Shown: positions 26,848 to 35,265 of the stretch, piece by piece
Layout: each line of letters starts with the position of its first letter
Position numbering within the stretch: the first letter of the stretch is position 1
Assembly: GCF_024498195.1 (NCBI RefSeq)
Contig: NZ_CP101824.1
Coordinates: 248,001-312,000, forward strand
Direction of reading: 5' to 3'
DNA from: Halovivax cerinus
Lineage (GTDB): Archaea > Halobacteriota > Halobacteria > Halobacteriales > Natrialbaceae
DNA length: 64,000 bases
Notes under the pieces: model-generated
Told to the model about the DNA's origin: nothing
The model's database searches: none
Seen by the model: only the letters and a program-made list of their open reading frames with translations
Position numbers and translations under genes: made by a program

Positions 26848-27448
26848 CCCGGCCGTCGCAGTTGCGTGTCGCCGCGTGACAGTCGGGCAGTGTCGCCGGA
26901 CGCCCAGTCGATACCTGGCGCGACCGGCGGCGATTCCTCGCGACGGACATCGAGAGAGAGAGAGAGAGAGAGAGATACCGGACGATCACCCTGATAGACA
27001 CCGACGGACAGCCAGAGAGATACCAGCCGAACAGCAGCGGTGACACCAGCAACGTGAGTGGAACGAGGATCCAGACCTGGCCCGCCAGCACGTCGTACTG
27101 TCCGAGCGTCGTCGAAACCGGCGTCCCCTCCACGTAGCCCACGAGGAACTCGAACCCGACGGTCAGGACGACCCAGCCGACACCCACGAGGACGAGTTCC
27201 GCCCGGGTGAACGAGATCGCAGAGAGCGAGACGTACAGGAACGAGACGAGAGCGATCGCCAGGACGAGGACGAACGTACTCACGACGTGGGCGGGGTACG
27301 AGCCGAGACGAGGGACGAGGACGACTTCCCGAAACCCGCCGTTCAGTACCGCGACGACGGCCATGAGGAGCCACGGAACGAGTGAGGACGCGAGGACCGA
27401 GAGCCGAACTGATCCGGCCGCTGCGGTTGCCGTGAGAAGACCCAGCAC
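26669..27448 (-). CDS. Integral membrane protein with a (GA)12 tract; C-terminus uncertain
   Basis: The first ~155 of 259 residues are a clear polytopic membrane protein with five helices (for example VVSTFVLVLAIALVSFLYVS and ILVPLTLLVSPLLFGWYL). At 26952-26975 the gene runs through (TC)12 on the coding strand, giving LSLSLSLS. Beyond that the current frame is arginine-rich and antisense to the gene at 26578. In the frame shifted by one step the tail reads DVRREESPPVAPGIDW, which is more acidic and ends at 26766. So the natural C-terminus probably depends on repeat length. Function unknown. Confidence 0.5.
   Translation of the reverse strand: MLGLLTATAAAGSVRLSVLASSLVPWLLMAVVAVLNGGFREVVLVPRLGSYPAHVVSTFVLVLAIALVSFLYVSLSAISFTRAELVLVGVGWVVLTVGFEFLVGYVEGTPVSTTLGQYDVLAGQVWILVPLTLLVSPLLFGWYLSGCPSVSIRVIVRYLSLSLSLSMSVARNRRRSRQVSTGRPATLPDCHAATRNCDGRVRWIPSPRSSPGPAPSGRASPIGTPGSSRGRWIRFWGRTPRCHTLRMHRGRWLHSPHRR
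26952..26975. repeat. (GA)12 microsatellite
   Basis: Twelve GA units inside the membrane-protein frame. Two-base units change the frame when one is gained or lost. Such tracts are rare in GC-rich haloarchaeal genes. Confidence 0.97.
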
Positions 27449-27567
27449 GCTAGTCGGGGTGACGACGTCGCCGGATAAAAAGCGTGCCCAATCCGTATCG
27501 ATGTCGAACGGCCGACCATCGCCCCCCGTTCACAGGACCCGTACCCGTGACGCCGACTGTCCCCAGT

Positions 27568-28107
27568 TCACAGGACCGTACCAGGCATCGCAGACGAGAC
27601 CAGGGCGAAGAGCGCGATCGCGTACACGAGGTCGAGCCAGAACGCCCGAAGCAGGTTTACGACGTGGATGAGGGCGATCACCGGAAGCCCCAGTAAGACG
27701 GTGGGCGAGGTACGCCACTTCGACCTGGTCTGTCCCCACAGCACCGAGGCGTCGCCGGCGCTCGGGAATGCGTGCATCCCGAAACTGATGCCGAGCCAGA
27801 ACAGGACGCCCCCGACGACTCCGGCGTCGGCCGGGGACCCGCCGGCGGGAATCGACAGCGCGACGCCACCGAAGGCGGCGAGCGCGAGGACGGTGTTCAG
27901 CAGAAACGGCGCGACCGCCACCATCGTCGCGTGGCGATACCGGCGGGGTTCGGCGTGACGGACGTAGCCGGCTGGGTTTCCGAACCGAAAGTAGCACACC
28001 TCGAGGACGGGGATCCCGAACAGATCACAGACCCGCTTGTGGGCCAGTTCGTGTACGATCACGCCGGGAAAGGTCGCGATCGTCAGGACGAACCCGAGGA
28101 GACCCAT
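27568..28107 (-). CDS. DUF3267-like membrane metalloprotease homologue
   Basis: A 179-aa protein with four to five helices. VIVHELAHKRVCDLFGIP (residues ~17-34) holds the zinc HExxH motif in the first helix, as in DUF3267/site-2-protease-like proteins. A later VVNLLRAFWLDLVY may carry the third ligand; I do not see a clear NPDG. I chose the ATG at 28107 (MGLLGFVLT); further upstream the frame runs into a 30-nt repeat. Perhaps an intramembrane protease or a relic of one. Confidence 0.72.
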   Translation of the reverse strand: MGLLGFVLTIATFPGVIVHELAHKRVCDLFGIPVLEVCYFRFGNPAGYVRHAEPRRYRHATMVAVAPFLLNTVLALAAFGGVALSIPAGGSPADAGVVGGVLFWLGISFGMHAFPSAGDASVLWGQTRSKWRTSPTVLLGLPVIALIHVVNLLRAFWLDLVYAIALFALVSSAMPGTVL

Positions 28108-28458
28108 GCGTTCGAATTCGGCCGATCCATCTTTACTGTTTTCGTGTATCGAAGAAAAGGCGACGGTCGGGTTCGGTTCCGTCGGCAGTTCGATCCGGCG
28201 ACAGTGAGGGGTCTCGTCCCGTCCGCGTGAACTGTGGGGTACGTCGCCCCATCCGCGCGAACTGTAGTGAACGTCTTCCCGTCCGCGCAAACTGTGGGGT
28301 ACGTCGTCCCGTCCGCGTGAACTGTAGTGAACGTCGTCCCGTCCGCGTGAACTGTAGAGAACGTCGCCCCGTCCGCGTACATCGGACGAGATTTGATCGA
28401 AGTATTTCTGACGGCCTATCGGGAGCCGTGACTGTCCACGTCGTCGCCTCCGACCTGC
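28108..28458. repeat. Gap with six 30-nt tandem units
   Basis: From about 28211 to 28380 six 30-nt units follow each other exactly, with cores such as GTCCGCGTGAACTGTAGTGA (at 28221, 28251, 28281, 28311, 28341, 28371). They lie upstream of the DUF3267-like gene and downstream of the PGF-CTERM-like gene. No gene is seen in this gap. Confidence 0.92.
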
Positions 28459-29586
28459 TCACCGCCTGCGGGCGGCGAGCACCGCGACGGCGAACGCTGC
28501 CAGTCCGGCCACGACGCCGAAGCCCGGGAGGGAAGCGCCGGGACCACCGGCGACGACGTCGAACGTCACGTCGCGATCGCCTACCGCGACCGTCCGCGTC
28601 CCCGGCTCGTCGAGCGTCAGCGACGTCGAGATCGTCGTCGTCTCGCCGGCGGCGAGCGTCACGGTTCGCTCGTCGACGACGTCGCCATCGACCACGAACG
28701 GGACGGTCACCGTCTCAGACCCGTCGCCATCGTTCGTCACCGTCGCGCGGAGGGATACGGGTTCCCCCGCGTCCGCCGCGTCGTCGACGTCGAGTTCGGT
28801 CACCGTCGAACACGCGCCCGAACGGACGGTGATTGGGTCGTCCAGTGCGAGCGACGTCCGCGTCGCGTTTCCGTCGTTCGTAACGACCTGCCAGTCGGTC
28901 ACCTGGCCGTCGTACCCGCCGTCGGTGTATCGCTCGTCGGCGTCCTCGTTGAACGCCGGCGTCACCGTCACGGCGAACGACCCGTCCAGCCCGGTAAACG
29001 CCGCGCCATCGGATCGACCCTCGGTCCAGACCCAGGTGATGCGACTCGACGTCTCCCGATGGGTGAAGACGTCGTCTCGCCCGTCGTAAGCGTCGTCCTC
29101 CACGGTCCACTCGCCGTCGATCGGCAGGTCGTCGAACGCCATCGTCGCGGACCCGCCGTCCGTGTCGCCATCGAGGCGGTCGTGGACCACGACGAGGGAG
29201 CGCCCACCCGCGCCGTCGTAGACGAAGAGGGTGCTCGTGTCGTCAGCCTGGAACTGGGTCGTCCCGTAGGAACTGTACGTGTACGACGACGGCGTCGTGT
29301 TGGGCGTTCGGTAGTCGTAGTAGTCGGCGACGGACCGGGACCCGTCGCCGAACGGAGTGACGGGGAGACAGCGGTCGCCCTGCTCGACGGTGACTCCGTC
29401 GGATTGGATCTGCGCCACCTGCGTGATAGACGAATTCTGGGTGGTGACCGGGTCACCGACGATCGAGCCGGCGGTCACCAGCCCGACCGAACCGAGCAGT
29501 ACTCCGACCGTCGTGGCTACGAGTAGCAGCGTCATCGCGGGCCCCAGCGAATCGCTGTCGGGTCGATGGAAATGTCCACTAGCCAT
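28459..29586 (-). CDS. Secreted surface protein with PGF-CTERM-like tail (1)
   Basis: A 375-aa protein. An N-terminal hydrophobic segment (TLLLVATTVGVLLGSVGLV) serves as signal/anchor. The middle is an acidic beta-rich domain starting QGDRCLPVTPFGDGS, then a CARDB-like sandwich (VSLRATVTNDGDGSETVTVPF). The C-terminus is LPGFGVVAGLAAFAVAVLA followed by RRR: the LPGFG signature, a helix and an Arg end, as recognised by archaeosortase-type enzymes. It should be anchored on the cell surface. Its paralogue is at 31902; the FemAB-like and GT4 genes lie between the two. Confidence 0.83.
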   Translation of the reverse strand: MASGHFHRPDSDSLGPAMTLLLVATTVGVLLGSVGLVTAGSIVGDPVTTQNSSITQVAQIQSDGVTVEQGDRCLPVTPFGDGSRSVADYYDYRTPNTTPSSYTYSSYGTTQFQADDTSTLFVYDGAGGRSLVVVHDRLDGDTDGGSATMAFDDLPIDGEWTVEDDAYDGRDDVFTHRETSSRITWVWTEGRSDGAAFTGLDGSFAVTVTPAFNEDADERYTDGGYDGQVTDWQVVTNDGNATRTSLALDDPITVRSGACSTVTELDVDDAADAGEPVSLRATVTNDGDGSETVTVPFVVDGDVVDERTVTLAAGETTTISTSLTLDEPGTRTVAVGDRDVTFDVVAGGPGASLPGFGVVAGLAAFAVAVLAARRR

Positions 29587-29706
29587 TAAGTATCGTAGTT
29601 TCTGGTGATCGAACCCCGCCAGTAGTTATCCCACCCGTTCTTCGCCGGTAGTCGGCCGCTACTTTTCGGGGAATCGATCGTTGGTCAGACCAGCGAACAC
29701 GCACGA

Positions 29707-30798
29707 ATGATTGACGTTCACCGACTCCCTGCCGACGACGAGTGGAACGCGTACGTCGATAGATCGACACAGAGTGCCCCATTCCATCGGGCCGAGTTCC
29801 TCCACGCCATCGCCGACGAGACGGACGCAGAGCTCACGCGTCTCGTCGGGAAGAACGGCGATCACCCGATCGGAATTCTCCCGCTGTTCGTCGACGCTCG
29901 GGGGCCGCTCCGACTGCTCTTCTCTCCGCCGCCCCACGCCGGCATCCCGTACCTCGGGCCGGCGATGATGCTCGATCCGAACATCAAGTATCGGAAGGCG
30001 ACGCTCCGGACGAAGGAGTTCGTCGAAGCCTGCCTCGAGTGGATCGACGACGAGGTCGACCCCCACTACGTCCGGATCGTCACGAACCCGGCCTACGACG
30101 AGGTGCGCCCCTTCAGCTGGCGTGGCTTCGACGTGACACCCCGGTTCACGTACGAACTGGACATCGACCGGGACGAGTCCGAGTTGCTCCGATCGTTCTC
30201 GCGCGACGCCCGGACCTCGATCCAGGACGCCTACGAGCCGCGCGCCGTCGCCGACGGCGGCGCGGTCGTCCACGCCGACTCGGACGACGGAATCGACGCC
30301 GACGACGGAACCGAGGGCGCTGACCCGGGATACGCGATCGAACGCGGCGGCGAGGCGAGCGTCGAACGGCTCGCGGGCCAGCTCCATCGGCGCTTCGCCG
30401 AGCAGGGCGAGACGTTCCCGCTCTCGACGGACTTCCTGACGCGGATCTACCGGGACCTCCCCGAGGGGACGATCGAAGCCTACGAACTCACCGTGGACGG
30501 CGAGCCCGTCTCCGGTCGGCTCTCGCTCACCGACGACGATCGACTCACGTTCTGGCAGGGCGTGCCGAAACCGCGATCGACTGTCGACCTGCCGATCAAC
30601 GACCTGTTGAACTGGCACTCGATGCGTCGAGCCCGAGCCGACGGCTGCGACGTCGCCGACCTCTCCGGCGCCAACGTCGAACGCCTCTGGGACTACAAAG
30701 CGAAGTTCAATCCTGACCTCGCATCGTACGCCATCCTCGAACGCACGGCGACGGGCGTGGGGCCGCTGCGCTCGCTGTACGAGTGGTGGAACGCGTGA
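29707..30798 (+). CDS. FemAB/GNAT-type acyltransferase-like protein 1
   Basis: A 363-aa soluble protein of the BioF2-like/FemAB GNAT group. Features: the N-terminal strand opening with EWNAYVDRSTQSAPFH, a proline-rich FSPPPHAGIPYLGPAMM, FSRDARTSIQDAY, then a second GNAT half with VDGEPVSGRLSLTDDD and DLPINDLLNWHSMRRA, ending VERLWDYKAKFNPDLA. Relatives transfer aminoacyl groups from tRNA to cell-wall precursors or act in exopolysaccharide systems. Haloarchaea lack murein, so a glycan or lipid amine is the likely acceptor; this is inference. The GT4 gene follows in the same direction. Its paralogue is at 35266. Confidence 0.8.
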   Translation: MIDVHRLPADDEWNAYVDRSTQSAPFHRAEFLHAIADETDAELTRLVGKNGDHPIGILPLFVDARGPLRLLFSPPPHAGIPYLGPAMMLDPNIKYRKATLRTKEFVEACLEWIDDEVDPHYVRIVTNPAYDEVRPFSWRGFDVTPRFTYELDIDRDESELLRSFSRDARTSIQDAYEPRAVADGGAVVHADSDDGIDADDGTEGADPGYAIERGGEASVERLAGQLHRRFAEQGETFPLSTDFLTRIYRDLPEGTIEAYELTVDGEPVSGRLSLTDDDRLTFWQGVPKPRSTVDLPINDLLNWHSMRRARADGCDVADLSGANVERLWDYKAKFNPDLASYAILERTATGVGPLRSLYEWWNA

Positions 30799-30868
30799 GC
30801 GGACCAACCGGACCTCGCTCGTGCGCCGTCGCCAGAAGCGTCGGTCACCGTCACGACGGGGACAGCCG

Positions 30869-31783
30869 ATGCGCGTCCTCCAGTTGACGACCAACGCCGA
30901 GGCCACGTACGTGACCAATCAGGTCACGGCCCTGGCCGATCGCGGCGTCGAGAGCGACGTCCTCGAAGTCCCGCGATCCGGACCGGACGGGCGGCGCGTC
31001 ACGGATTACCTCCGATTCTGCCCGGCGGTCCGTTCGCGGGACCTGGCCGCGTACGACCTCGTCCACGCCAACTTCGGGTTGACGATCCCGGCGGCCGTGG
31101 CACAGCGACGCGTTCCGGTCGTGACGAGCCTGGTCGGATCGGACCTGATGGGCCGATTCGGCGGCCTGACGAGAGGGTTCGCCCGCCTGTGCGACGACGT
31201 CATCGTGGTGAGTCCGGAGATGGCCCGAATCCTGTCCGGAGAGGTACACGTCATCCCCTACGGTATCGATCTCGAACTGTTCAGACCGATGGAGACGGAT
31301 CGCGCCCGCGACGTCGTCGACTGGCCGACCGACGGTCGGCACGTGCTGTTTCCCTACCACCCGGATCGGCCCGTCAAGAACTATCCGCTCGCCGAGCGTG
31401 TGGTCGAGCGGACGGCCAACCGGGCGCCGTACGACGTGGAGTTGCACGCGATCTCCGGCGTCGACTACGACCTGATACCCGCCTACATGAACGCCGCCGA
31501 CGCCCTCCTGCTTACGTCCAACCGGGAAGGCTCACCCAGCACCGTCAAAGAGGCGCTCGCGTGCAACACCCCGGTCGTGTCGACCCCCGTCGGCGACGTC
31601 CCGGAACGCGTCGACTCCCTCACCGTCAGCGGCGTCGGCGAGTCGGTCGACGAACTGGCCACGACGCTTCGGTGCGCGCTCGACGCTGCCGACGAGCCCG
31701 GCGGTCGGGACGCCGTCCGGCCGCTCGGACTGGATCGAATGGGCGAACGCATTCTCGCCGTCTACCGACGGACGGTCGCCTGA
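30869..31783 (+). CDS. Family 4 glycosyltransferase
   Basis: A 304-aa GT-B enzyme. MRVLQLTTNAEATYVTNQV starts the first Rossmann domain, HVIPYGIDLELFRPM is the linker, and SNREGSPSTVKEALACNTPV is the donor-binding EX7E-like site (E at GSPSTVKEAL). It probably adds a sugar to a lipid-linked or nucleotide-bound acceptor. The upstream GTG at 30821 would also be in frame, but the ATG at 30869 matches family starts. It is 70 nt after the FemAB-like gene and likely cotranscribed. Confidence 0.9.
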   Translation: MRVLQLTTNAEATYVTNQVTALADRGVESDVLEVPRSGPDGRRVTDYLRFCPAVRSRDLAAYDLVHANFGLTIPAAVAQRRVPVVTSLVGSDLMGRFGGLTRGFARLCDDVIVVSPEMARILSGEVHVIPYGIDLELFRPMETDRARDVVDWPTDGRHVLFPYHPDRPVKNYPLAERVVERTANRAPYDVELHAISGVDYDLIPAYMNAADALLLTSNREGSPSTVKEALACNTPVVSTPVGDVPERVDSLTVSGVGESVDELATTLRCALDAADEPGGRDAVRPLGLDRMGERILAVYRRTVA

Positions 31784-31901
31784 CGGGTTGGCCACCGTCC
31801 AGACGTCCACGGCACGACTGGGAGCCGGTCGCCCGGCAGGCGACGGGGCGCACGCGATCGGTGATCGGTCCGACCGCGCCGGTGAAAACTGAGACGTCGC
31901 G

Positions 31902-33005
31902 TTACCGTCGGATTCGAAGCGCGAGAACCGACAGTACCGCGACGATAGCGACCGGGACGCCGAACCCGGGTAATCGGGTGGCGATGCCACCCGACTCGTC
32001 GACGCTCGCCGACTGTCCGCCCACGGACAGCGTCGCCGCTTCGTCGACGGAGACGGTCGCGTTGAACGTCACGGCGTCGTTCGGGCCGATCGAGAGGTCG
32101 TATTCCTCGACGACCTCACCGTCCATCGCGATCGGGACAGTGATGGTCTCCGCTGCGTCACCCTGGTTCGTCACGGTCGCGTTGAACGTGACCGACCCAC
32201 CGTCGGTTTCGACGACGTCGAGGGCGGTGACGGCCGAACACCCGCCCGAGCGGAGTTCGACCGGCTCGGTCGTGTCGAGCGACGTCGCCTGCGGGTTCCG
32301 ATCGTCGCCGGAGAGTACCTGCCACTCGGTTATCTCCCCGTCACTCTGTTGGAGGTCCGCCACGTCGTTGAACGCGGGTCGAATCGTCACGGCGAAGTCG
32401 TCACCGAGGTCGGTGTAGACGCCACCATCGGTCCGGCCGCCGGCCCAGGTCCAGCTGACGCGACTCGCGTCGCCGCGGCGGTCCCAGACGTCGTCGTTGG
32501 TTCCGGACCCGTTCTCGACGTCGAGATCGTACTGGTCGTCCTTGACGGCCCACTCGCCGTCGGGGAGGCCGTCGAAGACGAACGTCACGTCTCCGCCGTC
32601 ACCGGTTCCCTCGAGTTCGCCGTGGACGACCACCAGGTTGAGGCCGTCACCGCCGTCCTGGAGGAACAGACGACTGGTGTCTGCCGCCTGGACGTGCGTC
32701 GTCCCGTGCGAGCTGTACATGTACGAACTCGGGCTCGTCTCCGGATGGCGATAGTCGTAGTACTCTTCGGCAGTCTGATAGCCGTCGCCGAGCGGGGTGA
32801 TCGGGATGCACCGATCGCCCTGGACGGCCGAGTAGCCGTCGTTGTAGGCGGGGAGCGAGAGGTCGGGCTGTCCGTCCGTCTGGTCGGTGCTCGCGTTCGC
32901 CCCCGATTGGGCCACGGTCGGCGCCCCGGCGGCGAGGACCACCAGACCGATCGAAACCAGCGCGAGTCCCACCACGGCGAGGACCGTTCGGTTGATGCGG
33001 ATCAT
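31902..33005 (-). CDS. Secreted surface protein with PGF-CTERM-like tail (2)
   Basis: A 367-aa paralogue of 28459-29586. Signal/anchor helix TVLAVVGLALVSIGLVVLAA, an acidic domain beginning QGDRCIPITPLGDGYQTAEE, a YYDYRHPETSPSSYMYSSHG block (counterpart YYDYRTPNTTPSSYTYSSYG in the other copy), a CARDB-like sandwich and a C-terminal LPGFGVPVAIVAVLSVLAL + RIRR. The conserved YYDYR and SSYxYSS blocks mark a shared ligand-binding or assembly domain of unknown function. Confidence 0.83.
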   Translation of the reverse strand: MIRINRTVLAVVGLALVSIGLVVLAAGAPTVAQSGANASTDQTDGQPDLSLPAYNDGYSAVQGDRCIPITPLGDGYQTAEEYYDYRHPETSPSSYMYSSHGTTHVQAADTSRLFLQDGGDGLNLVVVHGELEGTGDGGDVTFVFDGLPDGEWAVKDDQYDLDVENGSGTNDDVWDRRGDASRVSWTWAGGRTDGGVYTDLGDDFAVTIRPAFNDVADLQQSDGEITEWQVLSGDDRNPQATSLDTTEPVELRSGGCSAVTALDVVETDGGSVTFNATVTNQGDAAETITVPIAMDGEVVEEYDLSIGPNDAVTFNATVSVDEAATLSVGGQSASVDESGGIATRLPGFGVPVAIVAVLSVLALRIRR

Positions 33006-33545
33006 ACCTTGCCTGCGAACGGAGGCCGAGACGGCCGTTTGTTATGGCGCCATTTCACTGCGATATGACGGTGCTACGTTTTTTCACGAAATACGCCGGA
33101 GGCTAGTGCGGTCACGAGCGACGGAATTTCTAGCACCGATGGCGTCGGGTGACGCTCGAACCCCAGTGGCGGTCGGAACAACCGTCGGTGACGTGTGGGT
33201 CGACGCCGGAACCGATCGGGCCAACCGTCGGTGACGTGTGGGTCGACGCCGGTACCGGTCCGGTCGGCGCCGATGACGTGTGGGTCGCCGCTGATGGACG
33301 GCGAGGAATCGATTCCGTGTCACCCCGCGAACCCGATCCGAGCGTGCGCAGCGGCGTCGATTCCGCTGTGGTCCAAGATGGTGACGCCGTCGCGGCGAAT
33401 CCGACGGAGAACAGCGAGAACGGAGAACGCGACCCACGCTGGTACCGGTTCCGACCGCACTCCGGTTTCGAGACGAGGTGGCGACGCCCCGAGTGCCCGC
33501 GGCGACCGTCACGGCATCTCGACCGTCGCCGAATCCGTCGCGGAT
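33006..33545. repeat. 540-nt gap with ~42-nt tandem units
   Basis: No gene is convincing here. At 33179-33300 three units spaced by 43 and 42 nt share GTCGGTGACGTGTGGGTCGA, the third more diverged. The right-hand part translates to acidic peptide in one frame, but without start or homologue I recognise. The promoter of the PGF-CTERM-like gene (start 33005) lies at the left edge, AT-rich near 33040-33110. Confidence 0.8.
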
Positions 33546-34859
33546 CTAGCCCACGTTCGCTCCGCGGACCGACGCGCCAACCTCGAAGTCGTCGCCGACG
33601 CCGACGTCCGACCCGTCGTCCGATTCGTTTCCGCCGGCTCCCGGCTCGTCGCTCGTCCCGGCACCACCTGCCGAATCGTCGGACTCGTCGTTGGCTCCGC
33701 CAGGGTCGTCGGATTCGTTGCCGGCCCCTATCGGACCGTCGTCCGATTCGTTCCCATCCGCCACCGGACTGTCACCGGACTCGTCGTCCGAGCCGATATC
33801 GTCGCCACCTGTCGGCGGACCGTCTTCGCCAGGGTCGCCGCCGGGAGACGCCTCGCCCACATCGATCCAGACGTGCGTGTAGCGATAGGCGTTCTCGGGC
33901 GACGGATCCTCCGGGACGCCGTCGACGTAGAGGAGGTAGACCAGACGGAGGTCGCCGGATTCGGCCGTCGGCGTCACGGCGACGTCTCGGTGGACGGTCT
34001 CGGCGTCCTCGACGGAGAGGGTCGCTTCGTGGAGTACCTCGTCGTCGCGTCGCTCACCGTCGACATAGCGCTCCTGGCGGACGACGAGGTCGTAGGTCAC
34101 CTCGCGACGTTCCTGATTGTCGACGGCGACGGTGAGCGAGACCGAGTCACCGGGTTCGATCTCCGTGGGGTAGCCGGCGGCGACCAGGTCACCGTCGTCG
34201 TCCGCGGCGAGCAGCTGCATCCCGGTGTAGCGCTCCCCGTCCAGCGGCGAGAGCAGCGCGTAGCCACCGGTCGCCACCGCGAGCACGACGCTGACCGCGA
34301 GGACGACGTTCGTCGCCGCGAGCAGCGGCGAGCCCGTCGGGAACAGGGCCGACCGTAGCGTCGACCACCGGAGGGTACGAGACGGGCGGTATCGGCGGGC
34401 AGGCGACAGGCGGCGACGACGAATCCACGCACCGACCGCGCCGACGACGGTGACGCCGGCGACGGCGGCCACGATTGGGCCGAGTCGGAACGTGGCGACG
34501 AACGGGAGGACGACTCCCAGAATCGGCAGGATCGCCAGACTCGTCGCGAACGAGAGCGCGATGCGTTCGCCGTCGGACGGCGTCCGGCCGCCGAGGGCGC
34601 CACCTGCGGTCCCGGGATCGAGCCCCGACGACCGGGCCGGAAAGCAAAGCGAGACGACGGCGTATCCCGGGGCCAGAAACAGTAACGGGACGCCCACGAC
34701 CGCGCGAAGCGGCGGCGCGGGCGGGTTCCAGCCGACGAGCACGACGACGGCGACGACCACGAACCCACAGAGGGCCGCGAGATCCGTCGAGCCGGCGGTC
34801 CGTGGACCGTCGGCCGTTCGAGTGTGGGTCGCCTGCGACCGCTCGAACAGCTCCTTCAT
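33546..34859 (-). CDS. DUF1616 family membrane protein
   Basis: A 437-aa protein. About four to five N-terminal helices (LAALCGFVVVAVVVLVGW, LRAVVGVPLLFLAPGYAVVS; the FLAPGYA phrase is the DUF1616 sign) precede an extracellular beta domain (VSLTVAVDNQERREVTYDLVV). The C-terminal ~110 aa are low-complexity repeats of NESDD/GGAxDES. DUF1616 proteins occur in archaeal surface-polysaccharide clusters with unknown function. The acidic tail looks like a surface spacer. Confidence 0.85.
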   Translation of the reverse strand: MKELFERSQATHTRTADGPRTAGSTDLAALCGFVVVAVVVLVGWNPPAPPLRAVVGVPLLFLAPGYAVVSLCFPARSSGLDPGTAGGALGGRTPSDGERIALSFATSLAILPILGVVLPFVATFRLGPIVAAVAGVTVVGAVGAWIRRRRLSPARRYRPSRTLRWSTLRSALFPTGSPLLAATNVVLAVSVVLAVATGGYALLSPLDGERYTGMQLLAADDDGDLVAAGYPTEIEPGDSVSLTVAVDNQERREVTYDLVVRQERYVDGERRDDEVLHEATLSVEDAETVHRDVAVTPTAESGDLRLVYLLYVDGVPEDPSPENAYRYTHVWIDVGEASPGGDPGEDGPPTGGDDIGSDDESGDSPVADGNESDDGPIGAGNESDDPGGANDESDDSAGGAGTSDEPGAGGNESDDGSDVGVGDDFEVGASVRGANVG

Positions 34860-35265
34860 CGGTCGACGAACCGACCCGTACGCGGATTGTTACTACTCGG
34901 ATACCGGGCAGTCCGCGACCGATGGCAGTCAGGCGTCGAAAACGGTGGGTTCGTGGGCCCCTCGCGGCCAGTCTCGGGCGGGAAGCGTGTGGCTACTCGC
35001 GGCCAGATTCGGGCGGGAAGCCTGTGGCTACTCGCGGATCGCCCCGCAGGGTCGTCACGGGCGAGGGCCGGCGTCCCGGGGGAAACCGGTCGGAATTCGC
35101 CGGAAGGGGGCCGATTACAAAACCGAATCGTCACGAGCCCTGACGTATGCACACCAGTACGAGCGCACGGTCACGAATCGACGACGCCGTCACGGGCGAC
35201 ACCGCGGCCGCGCGGCGCCACCGCCGGCCGACCGACGCCGTCGGCGTCGGCGGAGGTGACGACCG
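34860..35265. repeat. 405-nt gap with 35-nt tandem units
   Basis: Two 35-nt units abut at 34961-34995 and 34996-35030 (CTCGCGGCCAGTCTCGGGCG and onwards), and a third starts at 35031. No gene is visible. The promoter for the GTG-started gene at 35266 should be in the right part. Confidence 0.8.

Noticed and set aside
28211-28380. CRISPR array
   Set aside because: Units follow each other without spacers and there are no cas genes; it is a plain tandem repeat.
33149-34135. Plus-strand frame with an acidic stretch in the 33.0-33.5 kb gap
   Set aside because: Starts inside a tandem repeat and turns Arg-rich opposite the DUF1616 gene; no start signal or family seen.
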